A stretch of 64,000 nucleotides of DNA, taken from positions 25,627,312 through 25,691,311 of the forward strand of contig CM063113.1 in NCBI GenBank assembly GCA_031841125.1, given 5' to 3'. Shown here piece by piece: positions 36,101-46,170 of the stretch (position 1 is its first letter; every line of letters begins with the position of its first letter). Below the pieces are notes generated by a model. It had not been told where the DNA came from. It worked only from the letters and a program-made list of their open reading frames with translations, and ran no database searches. A program made the position numbers and the translations under genes. The stretch is from Acanthococcus lagerstroemiae. Taxonomy: Eukaryota > Arthropoda > Insecta > Hemiptera > Eriococcidae.

Positions 36101-36939
36101 CCCTAGAGGGGTTAAGACGCTTACAGCTTCATTCAATTTTCCAGAAAAATACGTCGTTGGTGAATCATACGGCCAAGGGTTGCTTTTATTTTATAAAAAT
36201 TAAGCTTCCGCAAGTAATACTATAATCTTAGTAACGCGTTGCAAAGACGTGTATGTTTGAACGATTCCACCACCGTTTGTGGTATACTCGTATGATGGAT
36301 TCCAGATACAACGTTATTATTATATTTTTAAAATTATTATATAATTTTCCTACAGATGGTTATATCATCCCGGCCGGAGTAAACGTCATACTTGGAATCG
36401 CGGGTATCCATATGGATCCAAAGCTGTACCCAAATCCAGAGTCTTGGAACCCATATAATTTTGATGAGGATAAAGTTGCAGCTCGACATCCAAGCAGTTT
36501 TGTTCCATTTGCTGCTGGGCCACGAATGTGTTTAGGTACATTCCACTGTGTTACGGCTTATGTTTTTAACAACACGCAACTAATAGCATACCTCTAACAT
36601 CTTTGATGATTGCAACCTCCTTTTCTCCAAAATATCTCGCATTCTCTTCCGAATCAGTTTGCTGTATGTCTACAAATCAAGAATGATTCAAAAAGTACCT
36701 AATTCAATCCCTATAAAGCTTCCTGAGATGAAAGTTTGTTTACATCATGTTTTCAGAAAGATTTTGTTTCAGGTTATAAGCAAGGAATGATCTCTGTAAA
36801 AACCCAATTGGCTTTGATACTAAGGAACTTCAGAGTCACAACCGAAGAGACGGATCTTGAACTCGAGGCAAATTTTTTTATAAGTAGTTCCAAAGGTTAT
36901 AACATTAAATTACACAGCCGTAATGATAAATCTATGTAG
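27109..36939 (+). CDS. Cytochrome P450, CYP4 clan, second copy; exons 3-12 present, exons 1-2 not found
   Basis: Exons: 27109-27193, 28188-28379, 28458-28530, 30019-30145, 30356-30425, 31530-31633, 34054-34122, 34748-34919, 36356-36535, 36773-36939. They join in one open frame of 412 codons plus stop. Exon lengths (85, 192, 73, 127, 70, 104, 69, 172, 180) and phases equal those of copy 1. Motifs: helix C ERWMKHR, EAAMG, K-helix KETLR, WNPYNF, haem loop PFAAGPRMCLG. The I-helix reads AGSESS, so the usual Thr after the acid is Ser. The signal anchor and hinge exons are missing upstream, leaving an acceptor at 27106-27108 without an evident partner. It is either a 5'-truncated duplicate or it borrows first exons, for which copy 1 exon 2 has the right phase. 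Introns hold a mariner relic, an RTE tail in an inverted repeat and a tRNA-like SINE head. Confidence 0.85.
27735..27900. repeat. Interlocking palindromes with AGGCCTCGC
   Basis: CCTGAGGCCTCGCAC and CAAGGCCTCGCGCGG are followed by CGCGAGGCCTTG and CCTCAGGCCTCGCAAA, giving inverted and direct AGGCCTCGC copies within 165 bp. This fits a small decayed element in an intron of the second P450. No target duplication was seen. Confidence 0.45.
28671..29911. mobile_element. Rearranged mariner-type element in P450 copy 2 intron
   Basis: The ends GGGTGTCC and GGACACCC are inverted and each is bordered by TA (28669-28670 and 29912-29913), as expected for Tc1/mariner. The length of 1.24 kb is typical. 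The transposase C-terminus is readable on the minus strand from about 29520 down to 29325: ALCDFWLSPQLKTALRGHQF, then PAEYAKTFDKWQERMNACI. This is the D34D-type ending with CDFxLxPxLK. A second copy of the last part lies on the plus strand at about 29567-29672 (AGEYAKTFHKWQEQMNACI), so the coding end has been duplicated head to head. The remaining transposase is missing. Non-autonomous. Confidence 0.75.
32303..33960. repeat. Large inverted repeat (arms 32303-32795 and 33535-33960)
   Basis: The left arm reads, among others, GGCAATGACCCACTTCCA, GGTAAGTAGGCAA, CTTGCCCTCTTAAGCT, GATCAGAACTGTTCAAAATG, ACAGACCTTATGAAGATAAT and TATGGGGCTTATT. The right arm contains all of these in reverse order and complemented, with point changes and small indels. 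The loop of about 740 bp holds the tail of an RTE-type LINE. The whole lies in the intron of the second P450 between 31633 and 34054. Confidence 0.85.
32708..33297 (+). pseudogene. 3' end of an RTE-type LINE (reverse-transcriptase C-terminal region)
   Basis: The forward frame at about 32780-32970 contains MRSIYKSSMPLELKWKIFES followed by VLTYVSQTWAPTE, the conserved segment after the RT palm (Y-G-x-E/Q-TW). A frameshift near 32970-32990 is followed by NRIKKLKMDYANHVATR, RRVTEWQPR, GRPKKRW and AWRRIGEAYAQGW, then a stop (33295-33297). The RVTxWxPR...GRPxxRW...AxxxGEAYxxxW order is typical of RTE-clade ends. A 3' run of AAATA/ATAAATAAAT units at about 33432-33460 marks the RTE tail. The 5' side runs into the inverted-repeat arm, so the element is 5'-truncated. 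Confidence 0.75.
35815..35893 (-). repeat. tRNA-like SINE head or degenerate tRNA pseudogene
   Basis: On the minus strand the sequence contains a polymerase III A-box-like TGGCCAAGAGG and, about 40 bp on, a perfect B box GGTTCGAGTCC. Acceptor and anticodon stems do not pair well, so a working tRNA is unlikely and the amino acid cannot be named with confidence. It adjoins the dispersed repeat at 35907-36002 and lies in the last-but-one intron of the second P450. Confidence 0.6.
35907..36002. repeat. Dispersed repeat shared with 23735-23832
   Basis: It holds GCACGCATGCCA, GTGGCCCC, GACACCGCACCC and CCGGAAAC in the order of the other copy. It sits immediately 5' (minus strand) of the tRNA-like head, which suggests a composite element or two adjoining insertions. 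Confidence 0.6.
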
Positions 36940-37103
36940 CGACTCAATTCTGATTCTTAAATTTGTATCTGCATGAAAGTGTGCAAATAATTGAAAATTT
37001 TTTGTGGGTACAATATCGGACACCGGTGGTAATATCGGCTACTCGGACTTGTTTATTGATAACGATACATTAGCGCTCCTACAATAATAACGTAAGTCAT
37101 AAG

Positions 37104-37525
37104 CAGGGATGTTAAGTCAATGGTAACTGGCTTAAGCTAAGCTGATGGCTTTTAAGCTGCTGGTTGACTTGGCTTATGGCTTGAAACTAATTTTCCAGCC
37201 TCACATATGGCGTAATGCGGTTTGGCTTCCCATGAGTTGACTTCAGTCACAAGTTACAAAGCTTATTGCAATTTCTCACTATTTTGATAACTGATAAGAC
37301 CAATTCAAAATAGTAAATTCCGCATGCATGAATGATAACAAATTTTTTATCAGTTTATTTATAACTTATTTTTATTTTCTTTGACTTTTGGCATTATAGC
37401 TGAACTTGAGCCACAAAACCTAGCTTATGGCTGGCTTTTGGCTGAATTAATAACGACCAAGATTGTGACTTAGGTTTCAACTGAAGCCACTTGTGGCTTC
37501 AGCTTAACATTCCTGGTCATCCCTG
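37104..37525. mobile_element. hAT-like MITE with CAGGGATG ends
   Basis: The left end CAGGGATGTTAAG and the right end CATCCCTG are inverted. The subterminal region is rich in GGCTTATGGCT/AGCCA-type motifs in both orientations, as in hAT elements. The flanking 8-mers (GTCATAAG and TTGATAGT) match in only four positions, so the duplication has decayed or the boundary differs slightly. Non-coding, 165 bp after the stop of the second P450. Confidence 0.55.
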
Positions 37526-38583
37526 TTGATAGTATGCATTTTGTATAATATATATGTATTATTAGTGAAGAGTCCCCAATTTATGTCATAATGAATGTAT
37601 TCGAATATACCTATTATACTTACACCTCTGGAATCGAATTGTACCAACCATTATTGAAACATTATTCATTAATAATCATTTGCATTAATATTCAACGAAT
37701 TGAATTTCTAAAACAGTTGCCCATGACCAACTAACGTATTACTGCTAATTTGCACCATTCAATGTCACAAATTATCTACATCGGCCGGTACACGTGGAAT
37801 GAAACACTTTCGGAGGCACTATATTTTACTATAGGGTCATTCGTTTGAATTAACGAAATCGTGTTTTAATAGATGCTCGCGTCATGTGAAAAAAAGTTTC
37901 ACGAACAAACAATACCTACGAAGTATAAAAGTGGGTTTTTGTTCGATTTCCTGTTTACTGACCTTTATTTGCGATCAGAATATTTGATTTTTGTAAAGAA
38001 GGCAGGGCTATATCGATAAAATGCAAAGTCTGTCCATTATTGCAGTGACGTCATTCAGAGGACCGTCCTCTCCGAATTCGCCACTCATCAGACAGCCCAT
38101 GCAATATAAGACATTTCAGGTAGGAATATTTTAATACGTTTGCAAGTGTTCTAACTAATAATTGAGTTAAGCTATAATTTTCGCAAAAATTAGATAAAAC
38201 CACTGTGGCATTTTTTTTTTTTTTTTTTTTTTTTTTGGCAATACCGAATGTGCCAAAATAAAGCTGTGGATACACTTAGTGGACATTTTTATTGTGCACA
38301 TGGGTTATTAGCTAAAATAAGATTCATACCACTACCAATACACAAATTTTCAGTCCTTAAAAATTTGATTGGCCCAGGCTTCCAGAGCAACCGTGAGTAC
38401 TGTGGTAAATGTTGCCGAATGTTAATGCATTCTTGCAGGGTTAAACATAGATTCACATAAAGATGAAAATCATGTTCGCAATGCGACTCATGCAAATACA
38501 GTTGGATATTGTAGCATGTTAAGAGTTTCGAGCAGGAAGCTTGGGATCTGAAGGAACGATGGTTTTTGTGTATCGCGGTACAT
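37526..38583. other. Intergenic, no gene recognised
   Basis: Closed by stops. It contains a 26-base T run at 38211-38236. Nothing else was supported between the hAT-like MITE and the DNA transposon that follows. Confidence 0.5.
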
Positions 38584-38954
38584 GGGTAATTCTCAGAAAA
38601 GTGCGATAGTTTGCGTGTCAGCTATTTTCTCAGCATTATACTCTTTTCAGAAAATTAAAAATAATAGATTGGTAGGTTTATGATTTTTTCTGCTCGACGC
38701 AATTATGTAGAACCCCATACCCCTCCCCCCTTTAGCGGAAAATGAGCTCAAAGGGCAAAAACTTCCATCAACGTGGACGAGGCTAGCGTTTCTTGAAATA
38801 ATTATTCATTTTTTCACCCTATGCAGAACGAATATTTTTTTGAAATTAAAGGCCAAAGTTCTTCTCAACCCATCACTCTACACGTTGACATGCATTTGAG
38901 CGGCCTTTAGTACATTTAAAGGTCGCCTCAAAAGCCAAGAAGGTTTATGGCTGG

Positions 38955-39355
38955 TGTAAGTTCCATCTCCGTGGTCATTTTTTCGTTCTTACGCATGGCC
39001 ACCCTGATTCCATATCTAATGTTTGAAACTAGCTGCTTAGCTTCAAATCTGTGTCGAGAACTTCGAGCCGTGATCGAATTCAACGTTGGAGTTGAGTTAA
39101 CTTGTCCACAACTAATTATCTGTGAAAATGAGCGCATTTACAGTTCTGCATATCCATCACCGTGGCTCATCAGTTCTTTCCCGCAATTTTCGCTGTCAAC
39201 CTGAAAATGCGAAAGAAAACTGTTAAATGTAAGTATAAAAGAAATACATAGGCGATTTAAAAATAAAAATTATATTTGCGAGTCTCAAATGAGAATTCTT
39301 AGGAATTATTCTTTCAACGTGGCTAACTCTTTCTTTTCCTCATCCGTGGTCATTC
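38955..39355. repeat. Left subterminal motif cluster of the DNA transposon
   Basis: TTCCATCTCCGTGGTCA (about 38960), ATCCATCACCGTGGCTCA (about 39150), CAACGTGGCTAAC (about 39317) and CATCCGTGGTCA (about 39341), plus TTCCATCAACGTGGA at about 38764 just outside this range, are variants of one motif. Similar motifs cluster at the other end (42490-42640). Such arrays are commonly transposase binding sites; that role is inferred. Confidence 0.6.
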
Positions 39356-39436
39356 GGAATTTTTTAGTTATTTTAAATTTCTAACATCGGACATGGTTTT
39401 GATAGGTGATTGATTGTGTCGCTGATACGCTGAAGG

Positions 39437-42071
39437 ATGGCTACATCAAAGGATGAAAAACTATGTCGCAAAAGAGAGGCCGAAAGGAAACGACGAGCTC
39501 GAATCCGGGAAAATCCAGACCTAGTTGAGGAAGAAAATAGGAAAAGTAGAAAGAGGTATGCCGCTAGAAAAAAGAAATTAGCAGGTAAAAAGAAATCTGC
39601 GAAAGCTGTTGAAAAACAGCGACGTAAGTGGAGACAGGCGAAGCGTCGATACTTGGCTAAGAAAAAAGCTGAGAATCCTATCCTTGAATCGTCGACAAGG
39701 AGTAAAACAGTCAAGTTACTTCATAAGAAACGACGAGAGAGTAGACGCGTGCAGCAATATAATGATTTGAAAAAATTGCGACAGCGAACTGATGATTGGA
39801 AGAGAAGAGCCAAAAAGTACAGGGAACGTTACTATCGGCTCAAAGAGACGCTAGCTAGTACCTCGAGCTCTCCAAGATCTCGTTTGAAAAAAAATTTAAA
39901 AGGAAGTAGCGTTGCACCAGAAGTCCAACGAAAGCTACTTTTTTCTGCTTCTGTGGCCGAAGATGTTGCGCTCTCATGTTCCTCAATTACGTCGTACAAG
40001 CGGAAGAGTGTTCTTATTTCGAATATTCATTTTAAATATGTAAAGAAATACCGCTTCATGAATGCGGCCAAACCATTTTTCCCTATGTATAATGGTCGCA
40101 AAAATCTACTCGGTGTTGAACGGAAAAAATTTATGATGGTTTCGAAAATTGTGCAGGATTTTTTTCTGCGTGACGACGTATCAAGTATGAGCCCTGCAAA
40201 AGGAGACCAGATAGTTCGAAAGAAAATAAAGAAACAAAAAAGATTCCTCAATAACTCGTTGACATACTTATTCCGTAAGTTCTCTCAAGAGAATGAATTT
40301 CTCATTTCTTATTCGACATTTTGTAGATTGCGTCCTTTTTGGGTTGTCTCTCGGAAGGTAGGAGCGCGCGATACATGTTTGTGCGTGAAACACGAAAACG
40401 CACAGTTAATGTGCGAGCGCTTGAGAAAGTTATCAATAATTAACGACAAAAATCTTGATCGGCTAATAGAATCCGAGATGTGCTGTAAACCAACAACGAA
40501 CGATTGTTTATTTCGCAGATGTGAGCAATGTCGTAATAATATTATAGAATTTCACGAATATGACGGTTCCATAGATACATTTTATGAGGTGTGGGAGTCA
40601 AATACTGAAGGTGATCAGAAGCAATTTCGAAAAACAAGAAAAGTAAGAAAATATTGTCAAGTGGTCGAACTTGTGAACACATTCTACGACTCTCTTCCAG
40701 CGTACATGGCGCATTGTGGTAATTGGTATCATCAGTTCCAAGAAATGAAAAGGCTCAAGAACAAACTAACTGAAGATGATCTCCTTTTACACATAGATTT
40801 TTCTGAGAACTTCGAGTGTAAATATGGGAACGAGATACAAGCTATCCATTTCGCCGGCAACCGTCAACAAGTCACGCTTCATACTTGTATGCTATATTTT
40901 GGTTCATCGAAACAGTCCTACTGTTCAATAACGCCTGATTTAAATCACGATCCGATAGCGATTCTAAATCTTCTGAAACCAATCCTGACGTTACCCAGTT
41001 ATAAGAATATAAAACACCTGCACTTTTTAAGCGATTCGCCATCCTCGCAATATCGCAATCAGTATATGTTTTACATTATGTTTTTTGAAATTATCCCTAT
41101 CTTCGAGAATTTAGAATCATTTTCCTGGAACTTTTCGGAAGCCGGTCACGGAAAAGGGGCGCCTGACGGCATCGGCGGTCGCCTAAAAAATATGTGCGAC
41201 CAAGTAGTGGCCACCAACAACGATGTTTCAAACTTCGAACAGTTTGCAAATTGCGTGAAGGAAAGATAAAAAAAAACAATAATTTTTACTGTTCAATCCA
41301 CCCGAAATGAGTTGCTGAATAAAAAAGTTCGTGAGAATTCGCTGCCAGTGAAAGGTAAGAACTTCAAATTTCTCTAAATAAATTTAAAATAATTCCATTC
41401 CAGCCTCATTTTTTGGTTCCTTGTTTTATTCAGGCTCAATGAAAATACATCAGGTTCGCTGGCACAAGTCATGTCCTAGAGAGCTGTTTTTCAATTTACT
41501 GTCGTGCTTTCGTTGCAGTACTACATGCGAACATCATAGTTTATGCAGCGTTAAGTATTTAGATGACTCAGAAATCGACAACAGGGAACAGGGAATTGAT
41601 GACGAGCATGGTAAATAATTAAAGTTTTTGGTTTAAGAAGAAGAAAATAATGTAAAATAATTTAACGTACTTTAATTTTGCCTCCTAGAAGAGAATGCAG
41701 ATTCAGTCACAGTTCAGGAAGTCAGTATGCAAAAACTTGACTCGGGTCCAATCGTTGACTCCAATACTCTCGTCGAGATCAATGACTGGGTGATTGCGCG
41801 CTTCCCACTGGATGCTGGAAGACCTGGTCATATGAATTTCATTTCCCAGATTTTAGAAGAAACTACAATAGATGATCAGCATTTTTTCCGAGTTGATTGT
41901 CTTCGACCTAAAAGCACCTGGAAAGATTCAGGTTATATTTATGTATTCCCAAGAGTCCGGGATAATCTAGGACTTATCTCCAAGTCAGATATTGTTAAAA
42001 AACTTAGTCCTCCTGTCTCATCTCAACGAGCGCTCAAGTTTGATATCCACTCCAAAACATTAAATTCTTAA
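39437..42071 (+). pseudogene. Transposase of the DNA transposon, three exons, one in-frame stop
   Basis: Exon 1 39437-41355, exon 2 41434-41610, exon 3 41689-42071, all GT-AG with phase-1 junctions. Residues 1-170 are very Lys/Arg-rich and probably coiled coil (DNA binding). A Cys cluster (C-L-C, CC, CxxC) lies at about 315-370. The catalytic-like part has HIDFSENF near 455, LHFLSDSPSSQYRNQ near 527-542 and NFSEAGHGKGAPDGIGG near 565-582, plausible D, D and E of an RNase H-fold transposase. A TAA at 41267-41269 stops the frame after 610 codons. Beyond it the same frame runs on as TIIFTVQSTRNELLNKKVRE to the donor at 41356. Exon 2 starts GSMKIHQVRWH; exon 3 carries a VxINDWVIARFP...YVFPRVRD domain resembling the tail of related proteins. 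One stop separates this from an intact gene of about 825 codons. Confidence 0.8.
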
Positions 42072-42484
42072 ACAGGACTCTAATTTAGGTGTAAGTAATT
42101 TGAAGTTCCTCAATTTAGATTAAACATTGACGTATATTATTTAGTTTTTAGAAATTGTGCCAAATTTTGTAATCGAAGTTACTGATTTTTTTTTTTCTAT
42201 CATTTCTAGTTTATATGAAAACGGAGCCAAATTGTTAAAATTATTATCCTTACATTATAAGTAAAATGCCTTATGGTCAAGTCACATAAGCTGTACCAAA
42301 TTTCGTGATGAAAGTTACTGTAGATTATAAGAAAAATTTTTCATTATTATAAGTAAAGTGCCTTAGTTTAAATAGAAATACAAATAATACAATCGTTATA
42401 TACATGAACTTACTTTTATGTATTCTCATTGAAGAAGTCATCATTATTCTTCTGCAGGAAACTTTTCATAATGATTGACCGCAG

Positions 42485-42640
42485 TGAAAGAAATTCCATC
42501 GAAAGGTTGGCCGCGGATAAGGAAATTCCATCAACGTGGCCAAATAATGTTGGCCACGGATAAAGAAGTTCCATTAACGTGGCCAGTATTATCAGCCACG
42601 TTGATGGAAATTCCATCAACGTGGTCAATGAATCTTCAAA
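42485..42640. repeat. Right subterminal motif array (CCATCAACGTGG) of the DNA transposon
   Basis: At least six variants of TTCCAT(C/T)(A/G)A(C/A)GTGG(C/T)CA lie within 150 bp, in both orientations. They include a perfect inverted pair CCACGTTGATGGAA / TTCCATCAACGTGG at 42597-42623. They mirror the cluster at the left end and lie between the transposase stop and the right terminal repeat. Confidence 0.7.
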
Positions 42641-43319
42641 ACGTTGCCCCTCCTCCCCCCTTCAGTATGACCACAGCTCAATGCCACCTTTTAATTCAAG
42701 GACAAGTACAATGGTGATTCCAATGAAAAAAAATTCAAATTGCTCAATTTTTTGGGGAAAAAATTAAAAGTTTAAACTGTTGCACTTTTCAGAGAATTAC
42801 CCACATACACTAGCACATTTTCGACATTCATTTAGAATCCGAACTGCATGGTGACATTTTTGGAATGGAAAATGAATTCTTGATGCACGCGTCAGAACAT
42901 AGGCGTATTGTGGATAGACCTGCCTGTATCAGCGAGTCGGATATAACGGTGATTGAGAGGCCAATAGCCACATACTTAAGCCGGATCAATCGCCGAGAAT
43001 CCCATACAGTGCTATGAAGATATCAAAATCGTAATCGAAATTCAGCTTGAACAAGCAATGCCTTTATTCATTTCTCTATATATGTAGGCAGCTTAATATT
43101 TTCCCAGGTGATAAGTACAACGCTCAATTTGACGAGGAAGCATTAACCTCCGGGGTGAGCATGGTCTTGCATGTAATCACAGTCCCGATAAAGAATTTGG
43201 TTGCCCTGAAATTGCCCCGGACTTATTGCCCTGCAAAAGGCAACTGGTTGCCCTGTAATTGCCCTCCAGCACTCCAGCACCGACCAATCAGAACGCACCA
43301 TTTTACCATTGCGTAAAAA

Positions 43320-43680
43320 GGCAACATGTTGCCCTCAAGTTGCTATCTGAGTTGCCTTTTCAGATTGCCCCATGGTTGCCCTATCGGTTGCTCTTCTGGA
43401 TTGCCCTCTTGTTGCCCCATGGTTGCTCTCTCAGTTGCCCTTCCGGATTGCCCGCTGGTTGCCCTCTTGTTGCCCCATGATTGCTCTCTCAGTTGCTCTT
43501 CTGGATTGCCCTCTGGTTGCCCCGTGGTTGCCCTTCTGGATTGCTCTCTTGTTGCCCAGTGGTTGCCCTTCCAGATTGCCCTCTTATTGCTCCATGGTTG
43601 CCTTCTCAGTTGCCCTCTTGTTGCCCCGTGGTTGCGTTCTCAGTTGCCCTTCTGAATTGCCCTCTTGTTGCCCTATGGTT
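43320..43680 (+). repeat. TTGCCC tandem array (left arm)
   Basis: Runs of TTGCCCTCTTGTTGCCCCAT, GGTTGCTCTCTCAGTTGCCC and TTCTGGATTGCCCTCTGG alternate, with a higher-order spacing near 60 bp (TTGCCCCATGGTTGCTCTC at 43411, a variant at 43471). The array lacks stops in the three forward frames over long stretches, which produces three overlapping Leu/Pro/Ser/Cys-rich open frames that I treat as artefacts. Confidence 0.8.
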
Positions 43681-45304
43681 CCCAGGATGTTCTCAATTCA
43701 GTACTACTCCCCCATGAAGACACACTCACTTATATCACAGGTGACAACATGGAATAAAAGTGTAAACGTCAAAGGTTATATTAACTGGAAAACAAGATTG
43801 AATATATACATAAAGTGTAAAAGTCAAAGGCTATATTAACTGGAAAACAAGATTGAATACATACATATTATGTAAAAGAAGGGAATGAGGATGTAATCCA
43901 ATAAAAATCCTCAAAGGAAATGAAAATGAGGTACCTATCTCTTATTTATGGGTCATTCTACTGAAACCTTGATAATTCATGCTTTTTTTGTTTAAAAAAA
44001 AAAATAAAGACAAAACATTATTACTTGTTTTTTCATCGAAATCATTTATATGCATATAATAGAACGTATTTATGAGGTTAAACCAATAGCATACTTCCTA
44101 GGGGAGGAGACAGAGGGGGCTCAAAATGATAAGACCACTACGCTGAAGGAATGGCAGCCCACGTTGAAGGAACTATTGGCTATAGAAAGAAGTTCCTACG
44201 CGCACGCGTGCCCGTGTACTATGAATACGCACGTACTCTTCCACACGCACATCAATGAACTCGTATCAGTGCTGCCAGGTGCTCCGGATTTTCTAGTCAA
44301 TCTCCGGATTGATCGACCTTCGGCAAAAAATATCTGAATTTTTGAATAATGTCCGGAAAGTTTGGGAAAATCCGGATTTTCGTTGTTTTTTCTCGTTTTG
44401 TGGTTTATTCAACTTCTTATTAGTTTGAAATATTTTTCTGTGGCTGACTGCATTTTCACTGCACTAAACTGGACTAGAAAGAATGTTTTCTCACTTTCTT
44501 ACCTTAATAATTACTCAGTTTTCCTTCCACCCACAGCATCCTTTTTCAGAAATATTTGCTCTGTGTCTGTTTTCTGACTGGTTCAAATTTGACCACGGTG
44601 AAGGACAAAAAAGCGAGAGACACGTTTTCAAATATGGCTGCATTGATTCTGATCGAGTCTAAAACACGTACTGCATTACCAACTTGTTCACTGTACTCAC
44701 AAAAACTGTACACATGCATCAGTTTATCGAAACACGCAGAGATAATACTTATTTACAAAAAAAATTTTGAAGTCCAATCCATGGCGAAGGACCGTTATGT
44801 CGAAGGGATTTTTGAGCATTTAAATGAGATTTCCAAAAGGGGTAGGGGCACGATACTTCAAATTAATAAAAAAGATACAATAATTTATCCTCTGAGTTTA
44901 TACAGTATTAGAGGACCCTATTGTTTATACATTGCCAGATATCTATCTGGGACAAAAGTAACAAGGTTTCGGTAGAATGACCCGTATACATTATTAAAAA
45001 TAGGATAATGAATGGCTGCGTCAGCATACAGCTATACAGTTACATATTATTGAATAGAATTGACATTTGAAATATAAAGAATAATATGTGACCGGCTCTG
45101 AAGGAGTAGACCTTATGGGTAAATTATTGATTTTGAGATGTGAATGGTTTCTGAACTTTCAAACCCTCCTCTTTCACACATTATCGTGTGCGAAATAGCA
45201 AGATATGCATTCTAGGCGATGGTAGAGGGGCATTGATTACACCATATCATTGCAAAAATACGAGTAATGAGCGTACGGTTCGTTGTGTCGTTGTTGAGTA
45301 ATTG

Positions 45305-45536
45305 AGGAGATGAGAATCAAAAGTGACTTTATCCAATTTTCATTTGAAATGGGTTAGTGAGCGTTCCTGACAGTAACGGAACATGAAAATGTTTGTCACG
45401 TACGTTTTGTGAGTTGCCTGCCTACCATATTAGTAAGAGAAACCGCCCCAGGCCACGCGCAGTAAATCCCATCAGTTTTTCTCAGTTTCTGAAAACATTT
45501 TCTGGCGAATAATGTCACTTTTGATTCTAACCTCTG
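45305..45536. repeat. Inverted repeat ending GAGGTTAGAATCAAAAGTGAC
   Basis: GAGATGAGAATCAAAAGTGA at 45307 is opposed by TCACTTTTGATTCTAACCTC near 45533, forming a 230-bp fold-back. The right arm continues inward as CGCCAGAAAATGTTTTCAG (minus), which recurs at about 59455-59530. Its tip resembles the outer ends of the element at 6067-6289. It lies inside the TTGCCC element, so it is a nested insertion or part of it. Confidence 0.55.
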
Positions 45537-45974
45537 CTGCTTTAATGGCTTCTGCCGTTTTTGAATATCTGCAACGAAGCATTGCAGTTTGATCAAGCCA
45601 AATATGCGATATCTGGTGCAAATTCCGTGTGATCCGCGACTAAAAAAATCAGCGGAATTTTCTGATTCAGTCCGGCAGGAATGCACCCTAAGAATGCACC
45701 ATGCACAATCCTCTGATACCTGTCACTCTATAATGCTATGCTGTTACACGTTTCGTAGGTACACAGAAATATATACGGAAAACGTATTACGTTTAGCATG
45801 TACGTCGTACTTGTACTCACCTCTTCAAACGGCAACAGTGTAGAATCTGACTATACTTCAAATTGCTTCGCTTTTTCACTTTTAATAACGTATGAAATAC
45901 AATTTCAGCAATCTTTCACGCAACACTCGTATCTCGGAAATACTGGACAAAGTTGTACAATAAAAACTGTTTAA

Positions 45975-46170
45975 CAGAAAGGCAACCAATGAGCAACCAA
46001 GAGCAACCAAAGGGCAACCAACGGGCAACCAACGGGCAACAGTGAAGTTTGCTGGAGAATATGAGGCAACTTCTAGAAGTGGGCGGTCCTTCAGCGTGAT
46101 TACCCTGTAGTTGCCCTAAAACGGCAACAGTTACCCTATTCTACAAGGCAACTACAGGGCAACCGTATTC
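45975..46170 (-). repeat. GGGCAACC array (right arm of the TTGCCC element)
   Basis: GAGCAACCAAGAGCAACCAA and GGGCAACCAACGGGCAACC units run to GGCAACTACAGGGCAACCG just before the right terminus. It is the inverted, shorter counterpart of the 43320-43680 array. Confidence 0.75.

Larger units (their letters stand above)
38584..42802 (+). mobile_element. Near-complete DNA transposon with DDE-like transposase (4.2 kb)
   Basis: The left end GGGTAATTCTCAGAAAAGTG and the inverted right end GGGTAATTCTCTGAAAAGTG differ at one position. ACAT directly borders both ends (38580-38583 and 42803-42806), a 4-bp target duplication. Subterminal zones carry repeated TTCCATCAACGTGG-type motifs in both directions. 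The interior encodes a three-exon transposase (39437-42071, +). A 4-bp duplication fits superfamilies such as Sola or Chapaev; the GGG terminus argues against Chapaev, which usually begins CAC. Assignment from memory only, so the superfamily is left open. Confidence 0.8.

Noticed and set aside
39373..39714. Minus-strand open frame rich in Phe/Leu
   Set aside because: Shadow of the Lys/Arg-rich N-terminus of the transposase on the plus strand.
43117..43161. Exon-like stretch (DKYNAQFDEEALTS) between an AG and a GT, resembling P450 exon 8
   Set aside because: The similarity to QFTDKDMADEVLT is too weak, the length is wrong (45 against 104 bp) and the frame leaves no join to the pseudogene exons.
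43320..43680. CRISPR-like regular repeats
   Set aside because: Repeats are contiguous and degenerate with no unique spacers, and the genome is eukaryotic.
43259..43839. Overlapping Leu/Pro/Cys-rich open frames in three registers
   Set aside because: They are translations of the TTGCCC tandem array, which lacks stop codons; no independent evidence of coding.
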